Shown: one piece after another, positions 38,839 to 49,929 of the stretch
Position numbering within the stretch: the stretch's first letter is position 1
Layout of the letters: every line of letters begins with the position of its first letter
Program-made: the position numbers and the translations under genes
Notes under the pieces: model-generated
What the model was told of the DNA's origin: nothing
Databases searched by the model: none
What the model saw: the letters and a program-made list of their open reading frames with translations, nothing else
Assembly (NCBI GenBank): GCA_035772405.1
Contig: JAYKKM010000080.1
Span: 1,233,501-1,297,500 of the forward strand
DNA: 64,000 bases
Origin: Chrysogorgia sp. JL179-B06
Lineage: Eukaryota > Cnidaria > Anthozoa > Scleralcyonacea > Chrysogorgiidae
Direction of reading: 5' to 3'

Positions 38839-39150
38839 TGAGTGGCGGTGATCATTGCGCAGTTTATGGCTGTTCATGAAACGACAGAAGATACCCCGGA
38901 AAGCAAGTGGTTCTTCCCCATGTTGGAATATTTCGATTTTACTCGCCTTTAAACAGGAAAGATGTTGGCAAATGGGAAAAACTAGTTAATAGCCTTGACT
39001 TCAAAGTTACTTTAAGTACGAAGATTTGCTCTAATTATTTTGCTTCTGGATATCGTTCTAAAGAATGTCCTAATCCAACACTTCACTTGAAGGGATATGA
39101 TTACAGAGTCAGCAAAACGAAAGCGAAGGTCGTCACCGAAGAAGACTAGA
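38839..39150 (+). pseudogene. THAP domain, broken
   Basis: Reads MSGGDHCAVYGCS, then a stop and frameshift, then FYSPLNRKDVGKWEKLV, LSTKICSNYFASGYRS and PTLHLKGY. The C-x3-C pair and proline/phenylalanine positions are typical of THAP DNA-binding domains. The C-x2-H pair reads CSNYF, so the histidine ligand has been lost. Both changes mark it as non-functional. It would have bound the transposon ends. Confidence 0.65.
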
Positions 39151-39379
39151 GACAGATTGTCTCCGAAGCCAAAGAAATCTCGAGGAAATAGCAAAGTTTC
39201 TCAAGCCCCAGAATCCGACGATGAACCATCAACCGAAGATGAGTCAAATAACGAATATGAATGATCATAGTCAAAGTGTTAATTTCCAGACCGATGTCTC
39301 ATAATGACATATACCTCAAGTTGATGAAAAAACTCAACGAAGAAACCTAGTATTCATAAATCAAGCAACATGCAAAAAT

Positions 39380-40309
39380 AACTGCTTTCGATACACTGGC
39401 CTTTCTAGGCCAAAACTCGATTTGGTATTTGATTTATGCGATACTGGAGAGGTTCTGTTGACACACCACCATCAAGAAGAGAAAAAGGAACCTAGAATAA
39501 ACAATCTACAACCTAGATACCTATCACCTTGGGAAGAGTTAATACTAACATTGGTAAGAACAAGGAAGGGCTTCAATGTCCACTTTCTAGCTGATACGTT
39601 TGGGGTAAGTGCTGGGCAGGTGTCACATATTTATACTACCTGGATTACATTTCTTTCTTGTGAGTTATCTTTTCTTGTTCCATGTCCAAGTCGAGCTGAG
39701 ATTCGAAAGTCACTCCCAAAGCGATTCAAAAAGTTTAACAAACATCAGAATCATCATTTACTGCTGTGAATTTTATATTCAAAAACCCTCGAAAGCCAAA
39801 AAAAACTACCTGGAGCAGCTACAAACACTATAATACTTGCTAAGCTATTGGTAGGGATTACACCAACTGGGGTCATTTCCTTCACACCCCCACTGTGGAC
39901 TGGCAGCACTTCAGACAAAGAAATAGTCAGGAATTCTGAATTGATCAATTGTTTGGAAGAGGGTGATGCAGTTATGACTGACAAAGGTTTTCTGGTTGGG
40001 GACTTACTTGCTTTTAAAAAAATCAAACTTATTTCTCCAGCATATTGCCGAGGACGGAGACTGTCTTCAAAAGCAGTTACCCATACTTGTCGCGCAGCAG
40101 CTTTGAGATCCCATGTCGAAAGGTCCATACTAAAGTTAAAACATTTCCGTATTTTATCAGGTGTTATACCACTGCTTTTGAAACCAATGTTGGATCATAT
40201 TGTGTTTGTTTGTGCCGGATTGTCAAACCTTGGTAAAACGGTTGATAAAGTAAGAATTTTCACTTATTTTATGAGAAGGTATGGAGAGGAGGTACTGGCT
40301 GGCTGGTGA
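39380..40309 (+). pseudogene. DDE_Tnp_4-type transposase, decayed
   Basis: A helix-turn-helix region (SPWEELILTLVRTRKGFNVH, then VSAGQVSHIYTTWITF) is followed, after a frameshift near 39770-39850, by the catalytic half: VGITPTGVISFTPPLWTGST with SDKEI, MTDKGF and RSHVERSILKLKHF. The second aspartate (MTD) and the glutamate (HVER) are present. The first catalytic aspartate, expected in an IDCTE-like string, reads YCCE. The loss of that residue and the frameshift mean the enzyme is dead. Conserved end: HIVFVCAGLSNL. Confidence 0.68.
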
Positions 40310-40527
40310 ATAACTTGAACGTTTGCCATAGAATAAAGAATAAAACAAAGCAAAAAATGTCACTGTGGAACATTATTTTGAATTATTTTGTATCTTGAAT
40401 ACTGGTATCAAATTTCCAGAGTGACATTTTTTGGTTTATTTTACTTATTTAATAAAAGAACATTCATATATAATCCTGGTTAAAAGCCTACCTGGTTACT
40501 ATTACTACTACTACTACTAACCTGATT

Positions 40528-40800
40528 TATACTGGATAACTCTATCAGTTGTATCTAAACTGTTATCCTCAGATGTTCAGTGAGGGCCCACACTCATTGG
40601 TCCAGTGTTGCTACAGGAGGAAACCGGAGCACCCGGAGAAAACCTGTGGCGTTTGGTAGAGTCAACCTCGAAGCACTCGTCTCAATGTGGCCAAGGTGAT
40701 TTTTTAATCAGATAACTGCACCATGCAGGAATCGAACCCGGGTCACAGAAGTGAAGGACATTTGTAAAGAGATCACCTTTGTTATAAGACCACCAGGGTT
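40528..40800 (-). mobile_element. tRNA-derived SINE
   Basis: On the minus strand a B-box-like GGGTTCGATTCCTGC (40728-40744 inverted) follows a tRNA-like head. Downstream comes a conserved core word, GGTTTTCTCCGGGTGCTCCG then GTTTCCTCCTG, found in many invertebrate SINEs as I recall. No protein. Confidence 0.55.
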
Positions 40801-40965
40801 ATAATAATAATAATAATAATAAAGATGTATTAGGAGCAATATACAATAGTCTCAATACTCTTACAACAATATATTCTTAATGTTACTTAATTACAGTTTC
40901 ATTAGAAGTTTCATTATAACTAATTACAGTTTCATTATAAGCCCACTTTTCTTGGTACTTTTATA
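40801..40965 (+). repeat. Repeat with (TAA)n head, copy 1
   Basis: TAATAATAATAATAAAGATG, then ACAACAATATATTCTTAATG, recurs in the same orientation at 44278-44385. It may be a LINE 3' tail, but no coding sequence accompanies it. Confidence 0.45.
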
Positions 40966-41116
40966 TTAAAATAGTAAAAAAAAAACTAGAACATGTATAC
41001 AATGTTAAATGGCTATTACATTTATTGAGAAATAAAATATATAACTTCAAAAACTCAATAATTTGTGAGGATCAGTACCATGTTGGTGGTTTTACATGTG
41101 ATAAATTACGGCTTAA

Positions 41117-42854
41117 GGTTACAGGATACCCTAGAACTTTAAAAAAATTTTTTTTTGTTTTTTTACATATTTTTGTACCATAAGAATATATCTATCACCA
41201 GGAAAAATTTTAAACAAATAACTTTAAAATTGAACGAGTTATCAAGGAAAACACTTTCCGAGGTCTATAAGTTTTGCGGGAAAATTTGACAGCTCAGCCG
41301 GAAGTCGTGTCAGCCGACAGTTTGTTAATTTCATATCATAACACGCGATTTTCGACACGTTCTCAATATCTTCATCGTTAAAATGCCGCATCATAAGTCT
41401 AAAAGTGGTAAAAAGAATCAAAGTCCTTTTTGCCGAGGTCGAAAGAAATATCAAAACCTGCAAGAAAAACCAATGAAGGACGTGTTTTTCCAGATGAGAG
41501 AAAGAATTGTTTAGCCCAAAGTGACTTGGGCTCGTATTTCCAACAGGATGCACAATGGCCCGAGCTTTTTCCAGACAACAACGATGAAAGTTGTTCGCGA
41601 AGCGAATCAAAATTGAACGAAAGTATGGAAAGCTTGAGGAAAAGAAAAGCTGTGGAACCTGATTTAGAATCGTTTAGCGACTCCGACTCATCAAGTGGCA
41701 GTGAGGATGAGAGTACCACCTTTCAACCAACTGTTGGACGTTATATTGTTGATCCTGAATGTCATGCTTGACAACTCAGCAGTGTGTAAGTTTTGTCATA
41801 GCCCACTACACATACTCGAAAAAGCGAAATCGAGGCAAGGATTAGGAGCAAAATGGATTTTTTGTTGTACAAGCGAGACTTGCGTTTCATATAAAACGCG
41901 TACTTCAGTGCCAATTTCAGAATGTTCTGGACAAAAATATACAGTGAACGCCTGTTCTGTTGCAGCTTTCCGAGCAATCGGGAAAGGAAGAGCTGCAGCA
42001 GAGAAATGTCTTAGTATGATGGATCTTTCTTCGCCAATATTCACCTGGAGTAAATACACTAAAGAACTAGAAACTAAGTCAAAAGAACTGACCGAGGTTA
42101 GCTTTTTTGGCGAGCGTTCCTTCCTTTTGTTTTGGCCATATGTTTTGGCCCACAGCTTTTTGCGACTGCTACGTATTTGATCGATGACGTGCAATTACCG
42201 GAGCAATCTCTTTCGCACTTCCTCTCATAATTAGATAACACGTTAGCCGCACGCTGTGATTGGTAGAAAGTAGCAGTGGGCGGAGAATCGGATAGCACCG
42301 CGAGAAACCGCGCGAAACTTTCAAAATCCATTTTCAGGCACATGAATTTTGAGCCATATACACGCATTAAAAAGAGAACGTTACGCGCGCGTTTTGACCG
42401 AATTTCCTCAAACTTGCACACGGTGTAGGTGTATCTCTTGGCTATAAAACGGTGTTCGTGCGAAATTTTTACTGCAAAATTAACCACGTTATGAGCTTTT
42501 TGTTGTCCATTAGTTGCAATACAACACACGTCGGGAAAGATTAAAAATTTAACCCCTAAAGCAACAAAAAAATGCGAACACCGTTTTTGAGAACAATCTT
42601 CGAGAAGTGTAAAAATGATAGTTTCACAGGTCTTTAGTGAAACCTACGCTTAACGTTGATCGCGGCGCGAAGGTTCGAAAATTTTAAACTTGCAGGGATA
42701 TCTAGAAACGTTCTTCTTTCTTCTTGTATTTGATAACACCATGTTATGCTTCGTCTTCCTGGCTACATTCACCGAAAATTTGAGAGAAATTGGACAAAAA
42801 TTAGCCGCGTAATAGCAGATCTCCTAAAATGCGTGCGTAGGGTATCCTGTAACC
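41117..42854. mobile_element. TTAA-flanked DNA transposon, 1738 bp
   Basis: GGTTACAGGATACCCTA begins at 41117 and its exact inverse ends at 42854. TTAA flanks both sides (41113-41116 and 42855-42858). TTAA is the target of piggyBac and Kolobok elements. The left half carries a 5' transposase fragment, the right half is non-coding. The element lacks most of a transposase and is non-autonomous. Confidence 0.75.
41382..42177 (+). pseudogene. Mutator-like (PF20700-type) transposase N-terminal part
   Basis: A basic MPHHKSKSGKKNQSPF start at 41382 breaks by frameshift. A serine-rich linker (SFSDSDSSSGSEDEST) follows. Then comes a zinc-binding module VCKFCHSPLHILEKAK with CCTSETC, then NACSVAAFRAIGKGRAAAEK and CLSMMDLSSP. 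This order is what I recall for the Mutator-like transposase domain family abundant in cnidarians. The catalytic DDE part is missing. The TTAA duplication around the element does not fit classical Mutator (9 bp), so the family name describes the domain only. Confidence 0.5.
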
Positions 42855-42859
42855 TTAAC

Positions 42860-43215
42860 CCTTTCAATCCAAATTAAATCAAATACCAAATCGAGTTTTG
42901 GCCTAGAAAGGCCAGTGTTCCTGTTTAAAGGCGAGTAAAATTCCAACATGGAAGAACCACTTGCTTTTCGGGGTATCTTCGGTCGTTTTGAACAGCCATA
43001 AACTGCGCAATGATCACCGCCACCCATCTGTTTATACTTCGAGAAACTGCTTGTTTGAATATTTTTCCCTCAATCGTAAATATTAATGAGTTTTGAATAC
43101 AAAATGCGGCTTCGCAACGATGAATATTATATTTTCCTTGGAGTTTGTTTTGCCCCTAGCGATCCCATGAAGCATTGCGAAACCGCGTGGGACTGGCAAC
43201 TGGCAACTCACCCAT
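42860..43215 (-). mobile_element. THAP/DDE transposon, inverted internally deleted copy
   Basis: On the minus strand it repeats the left end of the 38690 element. The THAP start is intact here (MGGGDHCAVYGCSKRPKIPR), and FYSPLNR jumps directly to TGLSRPKLDLVFDLIW, skipping what corresponds to about 38960-39385. So this is an internal deletion derivative facing the first copy. The outermost bases carry CCAGTTGCCAGT, a small duplication in the terminal repeat. Confidence 0.6.
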
Positions 43216-44043
43216 TAGATCAATTTGGCTTTTTGATGTATGTTTTATTCTAGTTGCATGGTTTATCACGTTATGCCAATTAAATAACTTGGAAACTATT
43301 TAGCAATTTCTTCTCTAGTTATCTCAAATGGGTGAGATTGTACAAACTTTCATGTCCGAAATCATTTTAATTGTTGGCATCATTAAAATGTTGGGCCACC
43401 GATTTGCCAAGAGCGAAGATGTTCAGCAAATCTGTCAGAGAGACGCCGACCTACTCTCTTGAAAATTTTCTTTATTTAACACGTTTAAAGCAAAATGACT
43501 TTCCTATATTTACATCTCATTAATTATTTGTTATTGTTTTTCGTACCTGATTGGCTTTTGTCAAGAAAGTTGAAAAAAAAACAGATTTTCTCGGTCAAAA
43601 ACATGCCAACAACTTGCTCAGTCAAAAACAGTAAAGAATTAAAAATAGTCAACCTAACTTACAAACGATATATGGACGATCGTCAAGCTCGTATCCTTCA
43701 GACAACTCAGGATCTTTTTTCTGTTCGGGACTCCGAACATAAGGATACGAGCTTGACAATTGTCCATGTATCGTCTGTCTACTCCAAGCTCTCCCACATT
43801 CACTACAGCAGCGTGTAATATTAACACTAACATACAAACGTAGATATAATTTTCCTGAATGTATCAGCTCCCATATTCCCATATTAGTGTCTGTAGATTG
43901 TTGTCTTTTCCGGTATATATTGCATTGAAAATTAAAACGCACTTTGACCTAGTAAGTAAAGTAACTATTAAAGCCTTTATTTAAAGAGGGTAGCATTAAA
44001 TAGCGAATGCTAGTTATTAACTTGTGGACTTGTTATTTTTCAG
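43216..44043. repeat. Intron with dispersed repeat and a hairpin
   Basis: CACGTTATGCCAATTAAATA at about 43267 has a diverged direct copy at about 44243. At 43665-43774 ACGATATATGGACGATCGTC then AAGCTCGTATCCTT is followed by its reverse complement, a stem of about 35 bp with a 40-bp loop. No gene is recognised. The segment ends in the acceptor TATTTTTCAG. Confidence 0.5.
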
Positions 44044-44116
44044 AGTATTCACGAGCAACCTGATCACCGGTCCTACCTAGAGACCTCTTTAATACAACAA
44101 CTAAACTGAAAACTGT
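44044..44116 (+). pseudogene. LRR-repeat exon with a one-base insertion
   Basis: Acceptor TATTTTTCAG, then 73 bp, then the donor GTAGGTATA. In one frame it starts VFTSNLITG, and in the next it ends LPRDLFNTTTKLKTV, which is the LP..LF...T..L...V pattern of the sister exons. One extra base (73 instead of 72) around ACCGGTCC splits the two halves. Either the exon has decayed, it is skipped, or the assembly has an error. Splicing 72-bp units means skipping it would keep the reading frame of the gene. Confidence 0.55.
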
Positions 44117-44765
44117 GTAGGTATATAGTGCAGTAACTACGGAAAATTACTCTACGAATGAACCAAGTACTTCTTGTAGTGCCAATAAGATAAATTTGAC
44201 TTTTCGATGTAGCTGTTATTGCCATTGGAGTCGCATGTTTGATCACGTTATGTCAATTAAATAATTTGAAAATGTTTATAATAATAATAATAAAGACGTA
44301 TTATGAGCATTATACAACAGTCTAATGCTCTTACAACAATATATTCTTAATGTTACTTATAAAAACTAATTACAGTTTCATTGTAAAGATTGAACAAAAA
44401 GCAATTAATTTAAAAAAAGAAAAGTCTTAAGTGCTCACTTAAAACTACTTAAACATATGTATCAATGCTTCTAATTTCCTGTGGTAATGATTCCACAGTT
44501 TTGGTGCGCAATCAATTTCCACAGTTTATCAATTTCTTCCACATTACCACAAACTCCAAAGGTCTTCACCAAGTAAATATTCTTCTCCGAGTAAAGATAT
44601 AGAGTAAATATGAAAGCTGCTAAGCTACTGGCGTAAATCTGGATAATCCTATCATAACGCAGAACAACTGAGCAAGACAACTCTAGTATGTCAACTCGGT
44701 CTTTTGTCCAACTCTTAGGGAACTCTTGATAACTCATATGAACTGTAGAAGACTATTCTACTTCA
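44117..44765. other. Intron with (TAA)n repeat copy 2
   Basis: 44278-44385 repeats the segment at 40801 (TAATAATAATAATAAAGACG, then ACAACAATATATTCTTAATG). I see no gene in the rest. Confidence 0.4.
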
Positions 44766-45295
44766 CATAGAAACTGGACTTCGCTGCCACCCTATTAAAC
44801 GGCCACCCTCGGGGAACTGGCAAGTGGCCGAATAATAGGGGTTGGCGCTTAATAGGAATTTGTCAAAATTAGCATAAAGCGCTGTGGAAACGTCACTTTA
44901 TTTGAATACGAACACGTTTGAAGGATTGTGACAACTGTTACACACAAATACGCAATACATATTCAGAGTTTCTTATTATTACAACAAAAATAACTGCTAT
45001 TATTAGGGTCATCTATACCTAGCTAAAATAGTCATTAAGAAGATTACACGAACATCTGAAAAGATAAAATTTTAAAAGGTAAGTATCGAGCTTAAAAAAG
45101 AAGGATTTGACTCAACAACGAGTCCTACTTTTTCAAGACCTTTATTTTGTATTAAAACTGCCTGTATTAAATTTTGGGTGGCCCCTTAATAGAGGTAAAA
45201 ACAATAGTATAACTCTCATCGGTACCGCCAAAAAGTGGCCGTGGCCGCTTAATAGAGGTCGCCGCTTAATCGGGCTTTCATTTACAATATTATAC
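44766..45295. repeat. Element with GGCCGCTTAATAG repeats at both ends
   Basis: The left end has CTATTAAACGGCCACC and AAGTGGCCGAATAATAGGGG. The right end has GGCCCCTTAATAGAGG, AAGTGGCCGTGGCCGCTTAA and CGCCGCTTAATCGGG. The repeated, partly inverted CGGCC.CTTAATAG word marks the ends of a non-autonomous DNA element. The class is unknown. Confidence 0.45.
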
Positions 45296-45365
45296 TGACA
45301 ATAGTTTCGGGACTTTGATACCTGGTGGATATACAGTGTATTTATATTTACTTGCATGTGTTTAC

Positions 45366-46000
45366 AGGGCTCCTGACGAATCCCTAGAGATTTTCGACTA
45401 CATGGATCACGTGCTCAGATATGTAACACAAAACAATCACGAAGTAATTATCATAGGGGATTTAAAGTTTAAACTATGATTGTCTTAACACGTCACTTAG
45501 ACAAACAAAGAGATTGCCTGAATTTCTCATGACTAATGAGCTAGAACAACGCATTAAAAATCCAACTCGTTGATAGACGTTTTAATCACCTCGACACGTG
45601 TCTTTTTAAGGGAGCAGGGATAATTAATACAGCTGTAAGCGATCATTATCCCATCTTCGGCATTGTGCATGATCAAGCTACTCGACCCGACGTTCTGCGT
45701 GGGAATCGTTGACGAAATCATTAATTTACCAGCACTTCCCCCTAAAACGGAAACGCAAACGAAAACAGACACACCCTTGTTTTAACAGCGAAGTATTCAG
45801 ATTAATGAAAACACGCGACCAAGTTCACAAAATGCTGTAAAGTCAAACAATCTAATGTAAAGTGAAATCTAGTGATTGGGGAAAATACAGACGCCTTAGA
45901 AACAAAGGGACGGGTGTCAATAGAAAGGCTAGGAAGGATTATTTCTCTAATAAGCTCGAAGAAAATCGCGGTAATCATAGAGTACATAAGGAGTAAATAG
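45366..46000 (+). pseudogene. LINE apurinic endonuclease fragment
   Basis: Reads APDESLEIFDYMDHVLRYVT, EVIIIGDL, RLPEFLMTNELEQ and, after frameshifts, AVSDHYPIFG. The GDL.FN and SDHYPI strings are the conserved boxes of the LINE AP-endonuclease, which nicks the target. Several stops make it dead. The reverse transcriptase is not next to it. Confidence 0.55.
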
Positions 46001-46995
46001 AGCAGGAAATGGGAGGTAAATAGGGAGTAAATATGGATTAAATAGGGCCTGCACTTTAATATCAGAATATCAGTGTTTACCGTTGAATTTATTTAACAGA
46101 ATTGCTTCCCGGCTCGCAAGACTTGAAAGCGTGTTTAGACAGTAGAATTATGTATGCGTGAAGCTACAGCGTAAAGTGCTTATACAGCGTAAAGTGCTTA
46201 TGCAACGAAAATTTACCCATGTTTTGACAGCTCTTTCATTTGTTGTCCCGTTCTTGAGTTATTACTATTTATGTAATTTGAGCTGAGGACATGGTATTGT
46301 AACAAAACTGAAAATTATACATATCTTTTGATTGATTTAACTAAATTGTTTTAAACTTTTTAGACTTACTCAGTCAACCAAACTAAACATTACGTTCTAA
46401 GGATTTATGGTGAAGGAAAATTTCGAGTGTTGGAATATATACATTTTTAAGACCAAACCGGTTGGATATGGTTGCCATGGAAACAGATTAGTTTACAGGT
46501 CTCAAGCAACTTTGGGCGTTTAACAAGTTTGCATCTTTTCTGTGCAATTTTCAATGCAACAGGAACGTTTTAAAACAAAAAAAACATTTAACTGCAATGA
46601 AAAAGCGGAAAAATCTACGTTTAAATAAAAGAAGCCTATAAACTAATGTTGTTATAACAACCATATCTAAATTATATCAATGTTTAACTTTGTTGACTGA
46701 GTAACTCTTTACAGTTTGAGTCAATTTTGTCAAATCCAAAGATATCGATGACTTTTGTGTCTGCTTGCCTGCAAGCCTATGCTATCGGACGGCTATAGGA
46801 TTCTTGTGGTCATACGGTATATCGCTACTGCACACATCTAGTTTCGGTAATTAATATGTTGGAGGTTTTAGAAAACGTATCAGTATGATCATAACTGATC
46901 ACCAATCGCTGTTGTGGGTTAGGAATTTTATCGAATTTCATATTATGCCTCAACTCGACCACGAGACAGTCAGTTTTAAGGCTGCATTCCACTAC
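46001..46995. other. Intron with short tandem and dispersed repeats
   Basis: GGAGTAAATA-type words repeat at 45985-46045, and GCGTAAAGTGCTTAT is duplicated at about 46170-46200. 46360-46450 is the inverted copy of the repeat at 15060. No gene is recognised. Confidence 0.4.
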
Positions 46996-47116
46996 GTCCG
47001 TTTTTCCCACGTGGGCGAAGCTGTCATTGTTTAGTTCGCTTTGAAAGTTGAAATTGTCAACTTCCAAAGCGAACTAAACAATAACCGCTTCGGCCACTTG
47101 GGCAAAACGGACGTAA
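46996..47116. repeat. Foldback MITE, about 60-bp arms
   Basis: TACGTCCGTTTTTCCCACGT, then GTTTAGTTCGCTTTG, is followed by its near-complement (CAAAGCGAACTAAAC, then GGGCAAAACGGACGTA). Only a few unpaired bases lie at the tip. Confidence 0.7.
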
Positions 47117-47126
47117 CGGACTTTAA

Positions 47127-47572
47127 CTCTTTCCTGTCCGGCTGAAAAAACATCCAAAATTGAACTACCTCTTTTTTCTATTGATATCTCGGGAAATATC
47201 CATAACTGTTGCGAAACCTATACCTTTTCTGAAAGCCCAACAAACCGCTTTTACCAATGCTTTTGAATTTTCCGAACAAGACACATTATGTTAATATAAA
47301 TTAGCATTAATTATCATAAATCAGGTTGAAAAACTTCCATTATTCTAGAAAAGACCATCTTGCACGCCCGCGTAGCATCATGAAAATTCCAAATGCCACC
47401 AATCGCAGAGTTGTTTATGAAATCAAATCAAATTTGGCGTGTGAGTGGATCTCATGTTCCTGGAGCTTGTCGAATTTCAATTTTTAATCTTGCGTTACCG
47501 TGTGCCGTGTTTTTCGATTGACGACTTCGGGGTTTTCTATGACCCCTTTTGACTGGGCCGGACAGGAAAGAG
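47127..47572. mobile_element. TTAA-flanked MITE, 446 bp
   Basis: CTCTTTCCTGTCCGGC at 47127 and its inverse GCCGGACAGGAAAGAG ending at 47572 are flanked by TTAA on each side. No coding capacity. Different termini from the 41117 element, but the same type of target site. Confidence 0.7.
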
Positions 47573-48644
47573 TTAATATACAATGGCCGATACTTTTTCG
47601 CATTGATCAATTTTATATTTTCACCTGATTTTTCACTATCGTTGTAAGTCGGCTAAAAACACACATATAAAATTTTAAGCCAATTTGGTGAATTATTTCC
47701 TACATTTCTAAACACGGTGATTGTTTAACTTTTGACCCACATGCATAGAAAGTATTGTTTTTGTGGTGTATAAATATTTAAAAGTATGAGACTCTCATTG
47801 AGGGGGGTAGGGGAGAGAAGAGAAGGGGGTTCATTTTTCTCACAGACCATTTGTACTTGCATTGATTATTTTCAATGCAACATTTAATAAACTGCTTTTC
47901 CTTTCACGCTTTTTCTTCGATTATTTTCAGTTTACCTGTTATTACTTTTACTGTTATTACTTTTATCTTTAATCATGTACTCCTAAAAACAGTTAAAAAC
48001 ATTCACAAAACAGTTGGTAATATAGTAACTAGTCCTAGTCTCCACTCGGCGAAAGGACCCTCGGTGGATTGCCTCCATTGAACTATATATATTATAGTTC
48101 AATGATTGCGTTTAGTGCCGACCTTTCCTCCTTGTGACGTCATAGCTCTAATTACATAAAGCGTAATAATTCGAGAACAGGACGACAAATGAAACAGCTG
48201 TAAAAACCATTCTTAATAATTTTAACCGTTCTTGCAAATACAATCATAAAAAACTGGAGAAAATGTTTATTGCATAAGCACTTTAACGCTTATACTGACC
48301 TTCGTACTAACCTTCGGACAACTAGTTTCCAGTCTTTCTGTGGACTTCTTTAATATACTAACCAGCGATGACCTGTTACCATCCACTTTTTAGCCACAGG
48401 CTTGCTTTGATTTTTCCTGTTCTACCAACCTTGAACAATGGTTGTTTGTTCAATTAATCAATGGCGAACAACATTGTTCGTTCAATAAAATTTATTTCAT
48501 CATATTGTTCTAGCAGTAGTGTTCTGTCAACATCCAGAAACAACTTGTGTGATTTTTAGCCGTGGAATAATTATAAAATACAGTTTAAAGTTGTGAAAAC
48601 ATATATGTATCTTTGTGAAATATGTATCTTGTTATATTTTTCAG
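47573..48644. repeat. Intron with a fragment of the 54738 MITE family
   Basis: 47965-48080 (ATCATGTACTCCTAAAAACA, then GGTAATATAGTAACTAGTCC and CTCGGTGGATTGCCTC) is the reverse complement of the left arm of the element at 54738. A small palindrome, TTGAACTATATATATTATAG, adjoins it. No gene is seen in the rest. Confidence 0.55.
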
Positions 48645-48716
48645 TTATTTATTTCAAAATAGTATCACGTCCCTACCTGAAGAACTTTTTCAAACAACAA
48701 CCATGCTTGAAGATAT
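48645..48716 (+). CDS. LRR-repeat exon, 72 bp (host gene)
   Basis: The acceptor TATATTTTTCAG precedes a 72-bp exon and the donor GTAAGTATCC follows. With a one-base lead it reads YLFQNSITSLPEELF then QTTTMLEDM. This is a full leucine-rich repeat, very similar to the one at 8906 in length, phase and consensus. A receptor or adhesion-type LRR ectodomain is the best guess for the gene. Confidence 0.75.
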
Positions 48717-49059
48717 GTAAGTATCCACTACAATACATGAATTACTACTTGTGGTCAGTGACACGTGAAAATAATTTTAGATAGCCAATTTCTAGAAAAT
48801 AGTTGATGTGGAAATAATGAAGTAAGCATATTAACTCGAGCATGATAGGCAGAGACATTCGAAACATCCCCAACATATAGCAGAAGTGTTTTTTTGGAGC
48901 GAGACTTTCAGTCGCGGGATTGTTCGACATTGGAAATTAAACCGAATTAAGGGCTATATATATGGTGCTGGGACTGTATGGGTGCTGCGACTGGGAATTA
49001 ACGTATGCAAATTTCACCAGCAACGTTTTTTTTCAAAATGGCGGCGGGAAATGGTCAAA

Positions 49060-49140
49060 ATTTGGTGGTGGTCGTAGTCAGGGTGGTAGTTGTGGGTGGT
49101 GGTCGGGGTCGTGGTTGTGGTGGTTGTGGCTAGCTTCTTG
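49060..49140 (+). repeat. GGT-rich microsatellite, left
   Basis: GTGGTGGTCGTAGTCAGGGT-like triplet repeats. They are complementary to the CCA-rich tract at 49815-49915 and similar to the long tract at 53019. Confidence 0.7.
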
Positions 49141-49147
49141 AGGCACA

Positions 49148-49546
49148 TTACGTACTCATCGACAGTCTCATCTTGTAGCTGGTCTCTCTTGTTAAAAACA
49201 GACCTTCGTAAGTTTCGTTGGTCTCCCCAATGCAGTATTTTCGTAGTTTTCCTGGGAGAATATCAATGTCTTTTCGCTCGGCATCGTTCTCAAAGTCTAG
49301 AGTATCGTAGACATCTAAGGCATCAGATAAAATACATGCGAGCAACGTTGCAATTCGCAATGGCTTGTTTTCGTCGGGCTTTTCGGGGTCTTTAAGTCTT
49401 GCGGCAATTTCATAATTTAGCCCTTTTTTCTCAAAACATTTCCAGTTTGTAGCTATGTTGCCTTTCAAGCAAAGTCTTTGAGGCAGAGGAATGTTTACTT
49501 GCACGTGAATGTGAGCTAACACAAGCTCGGGCATGATGTTCACCAC
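49148..49546 (-). pseudogene. Gypsy gag N-terminal part, inverted
   Basis: A minus-strand frame of 132 residues reads MPELVLAHIHVQVNIPLPQR, then RIATLLACILSDALDVYDTL, then RKYCIGETNETYE. These are conserved strings of cnidarian Gypsy gag as I know it. The rest of this retrotransposon is on the plus strand starting near 49930, so this piece is inverted relative to it. The frame runs into the triplet repeat and stops there. Confidence 0.65.
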
Positions 49547-49805
49547 TTCAAAACAGTTTTCGATCGAAGAAAACTGCCGTAGAAAACTTATTCAACAGTT
49601 CTAGATTGCTTACCTTTAGAACTACTGTTGACCCACTTCTGACACCATGTTTCGTTCTCACTCAACATATACAGATAAGTGTTTTCTCATGATCTTTATT
49701 CCATAAACGTAAGTAACATGTCTATTTACGAACCAACATCCGGGGCTTAATAGTTTGCCAATCCCCCTAGGGGGTAGAGGTAGTTGCCATGATCAAGCGT
49801 TCATG
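49547..49805 (-). other. Gypsy 5' LTR end and primer-binding site, inverted
   Basis: On the minus strand, TGGTGTCAGAAGTGGGTC (near 49650) follows a sequence ending GAACGAAACA. TGGTGTCAGAAGTGGG is a familiar primer-binding site of animal Gypsy elements. LTR-like sequence with an AATAAAGATCATGAG polyadenylation word lies beyond it. Confidence 0.55.
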
Positions 49806-49814
49806 CTAGCTAAT

Positions 49815-49915
49815 ATCGTCACAACGACCACCTCACTACCACCACCACGAACACCACCACGACTACCACCACGAACAACACCACGACTACCACCACGTCC
49901 ACAACCATGCTACCA
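49815..49915 (+). repeat. CCA-rich microsatellite
   Basis: ACTACCACCACCACGAACAC-like triplets, complementary to the tract at 49060-49140. It is the junction between the inverted gag piece and the plus-strand remainder. Confidence 0.7.
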
Positions 49916-49929
49916 TGTAACTTTGGAGC

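Larger units (their letters stand above)
38690..40320 (+). mobile_element. THAP/DDE transposon (ISL2EU-like), copy 1
   Basis: The left terminus (GTGAGTTGCCAGTCCC at 38690) and about 180 bp inward are repeated inverted at 43030-43215. The interior encodes a THAP zinc finger, an HTH and a DDE_Tnp_4-like transposase. THAP plus this DDE type occurs in ISL2EU/IS4EU and related superfamilies. My superfamily call is tentative. Confidence 0.55.

Noticed and set aside
39848..40309. 153-residue frame as a possible domesticated transposase
   Set aside because: It is only the C-terminal half of a DDE domain, with a frameshift upstream and the first catalytic aspartate replaced. Decay is the simpler explanation.
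44471..44737. 88-residue minus-strand frame
   Set aside because: No domain, no splice or repeat context. It is consistent with chance in AT-rich DNA.
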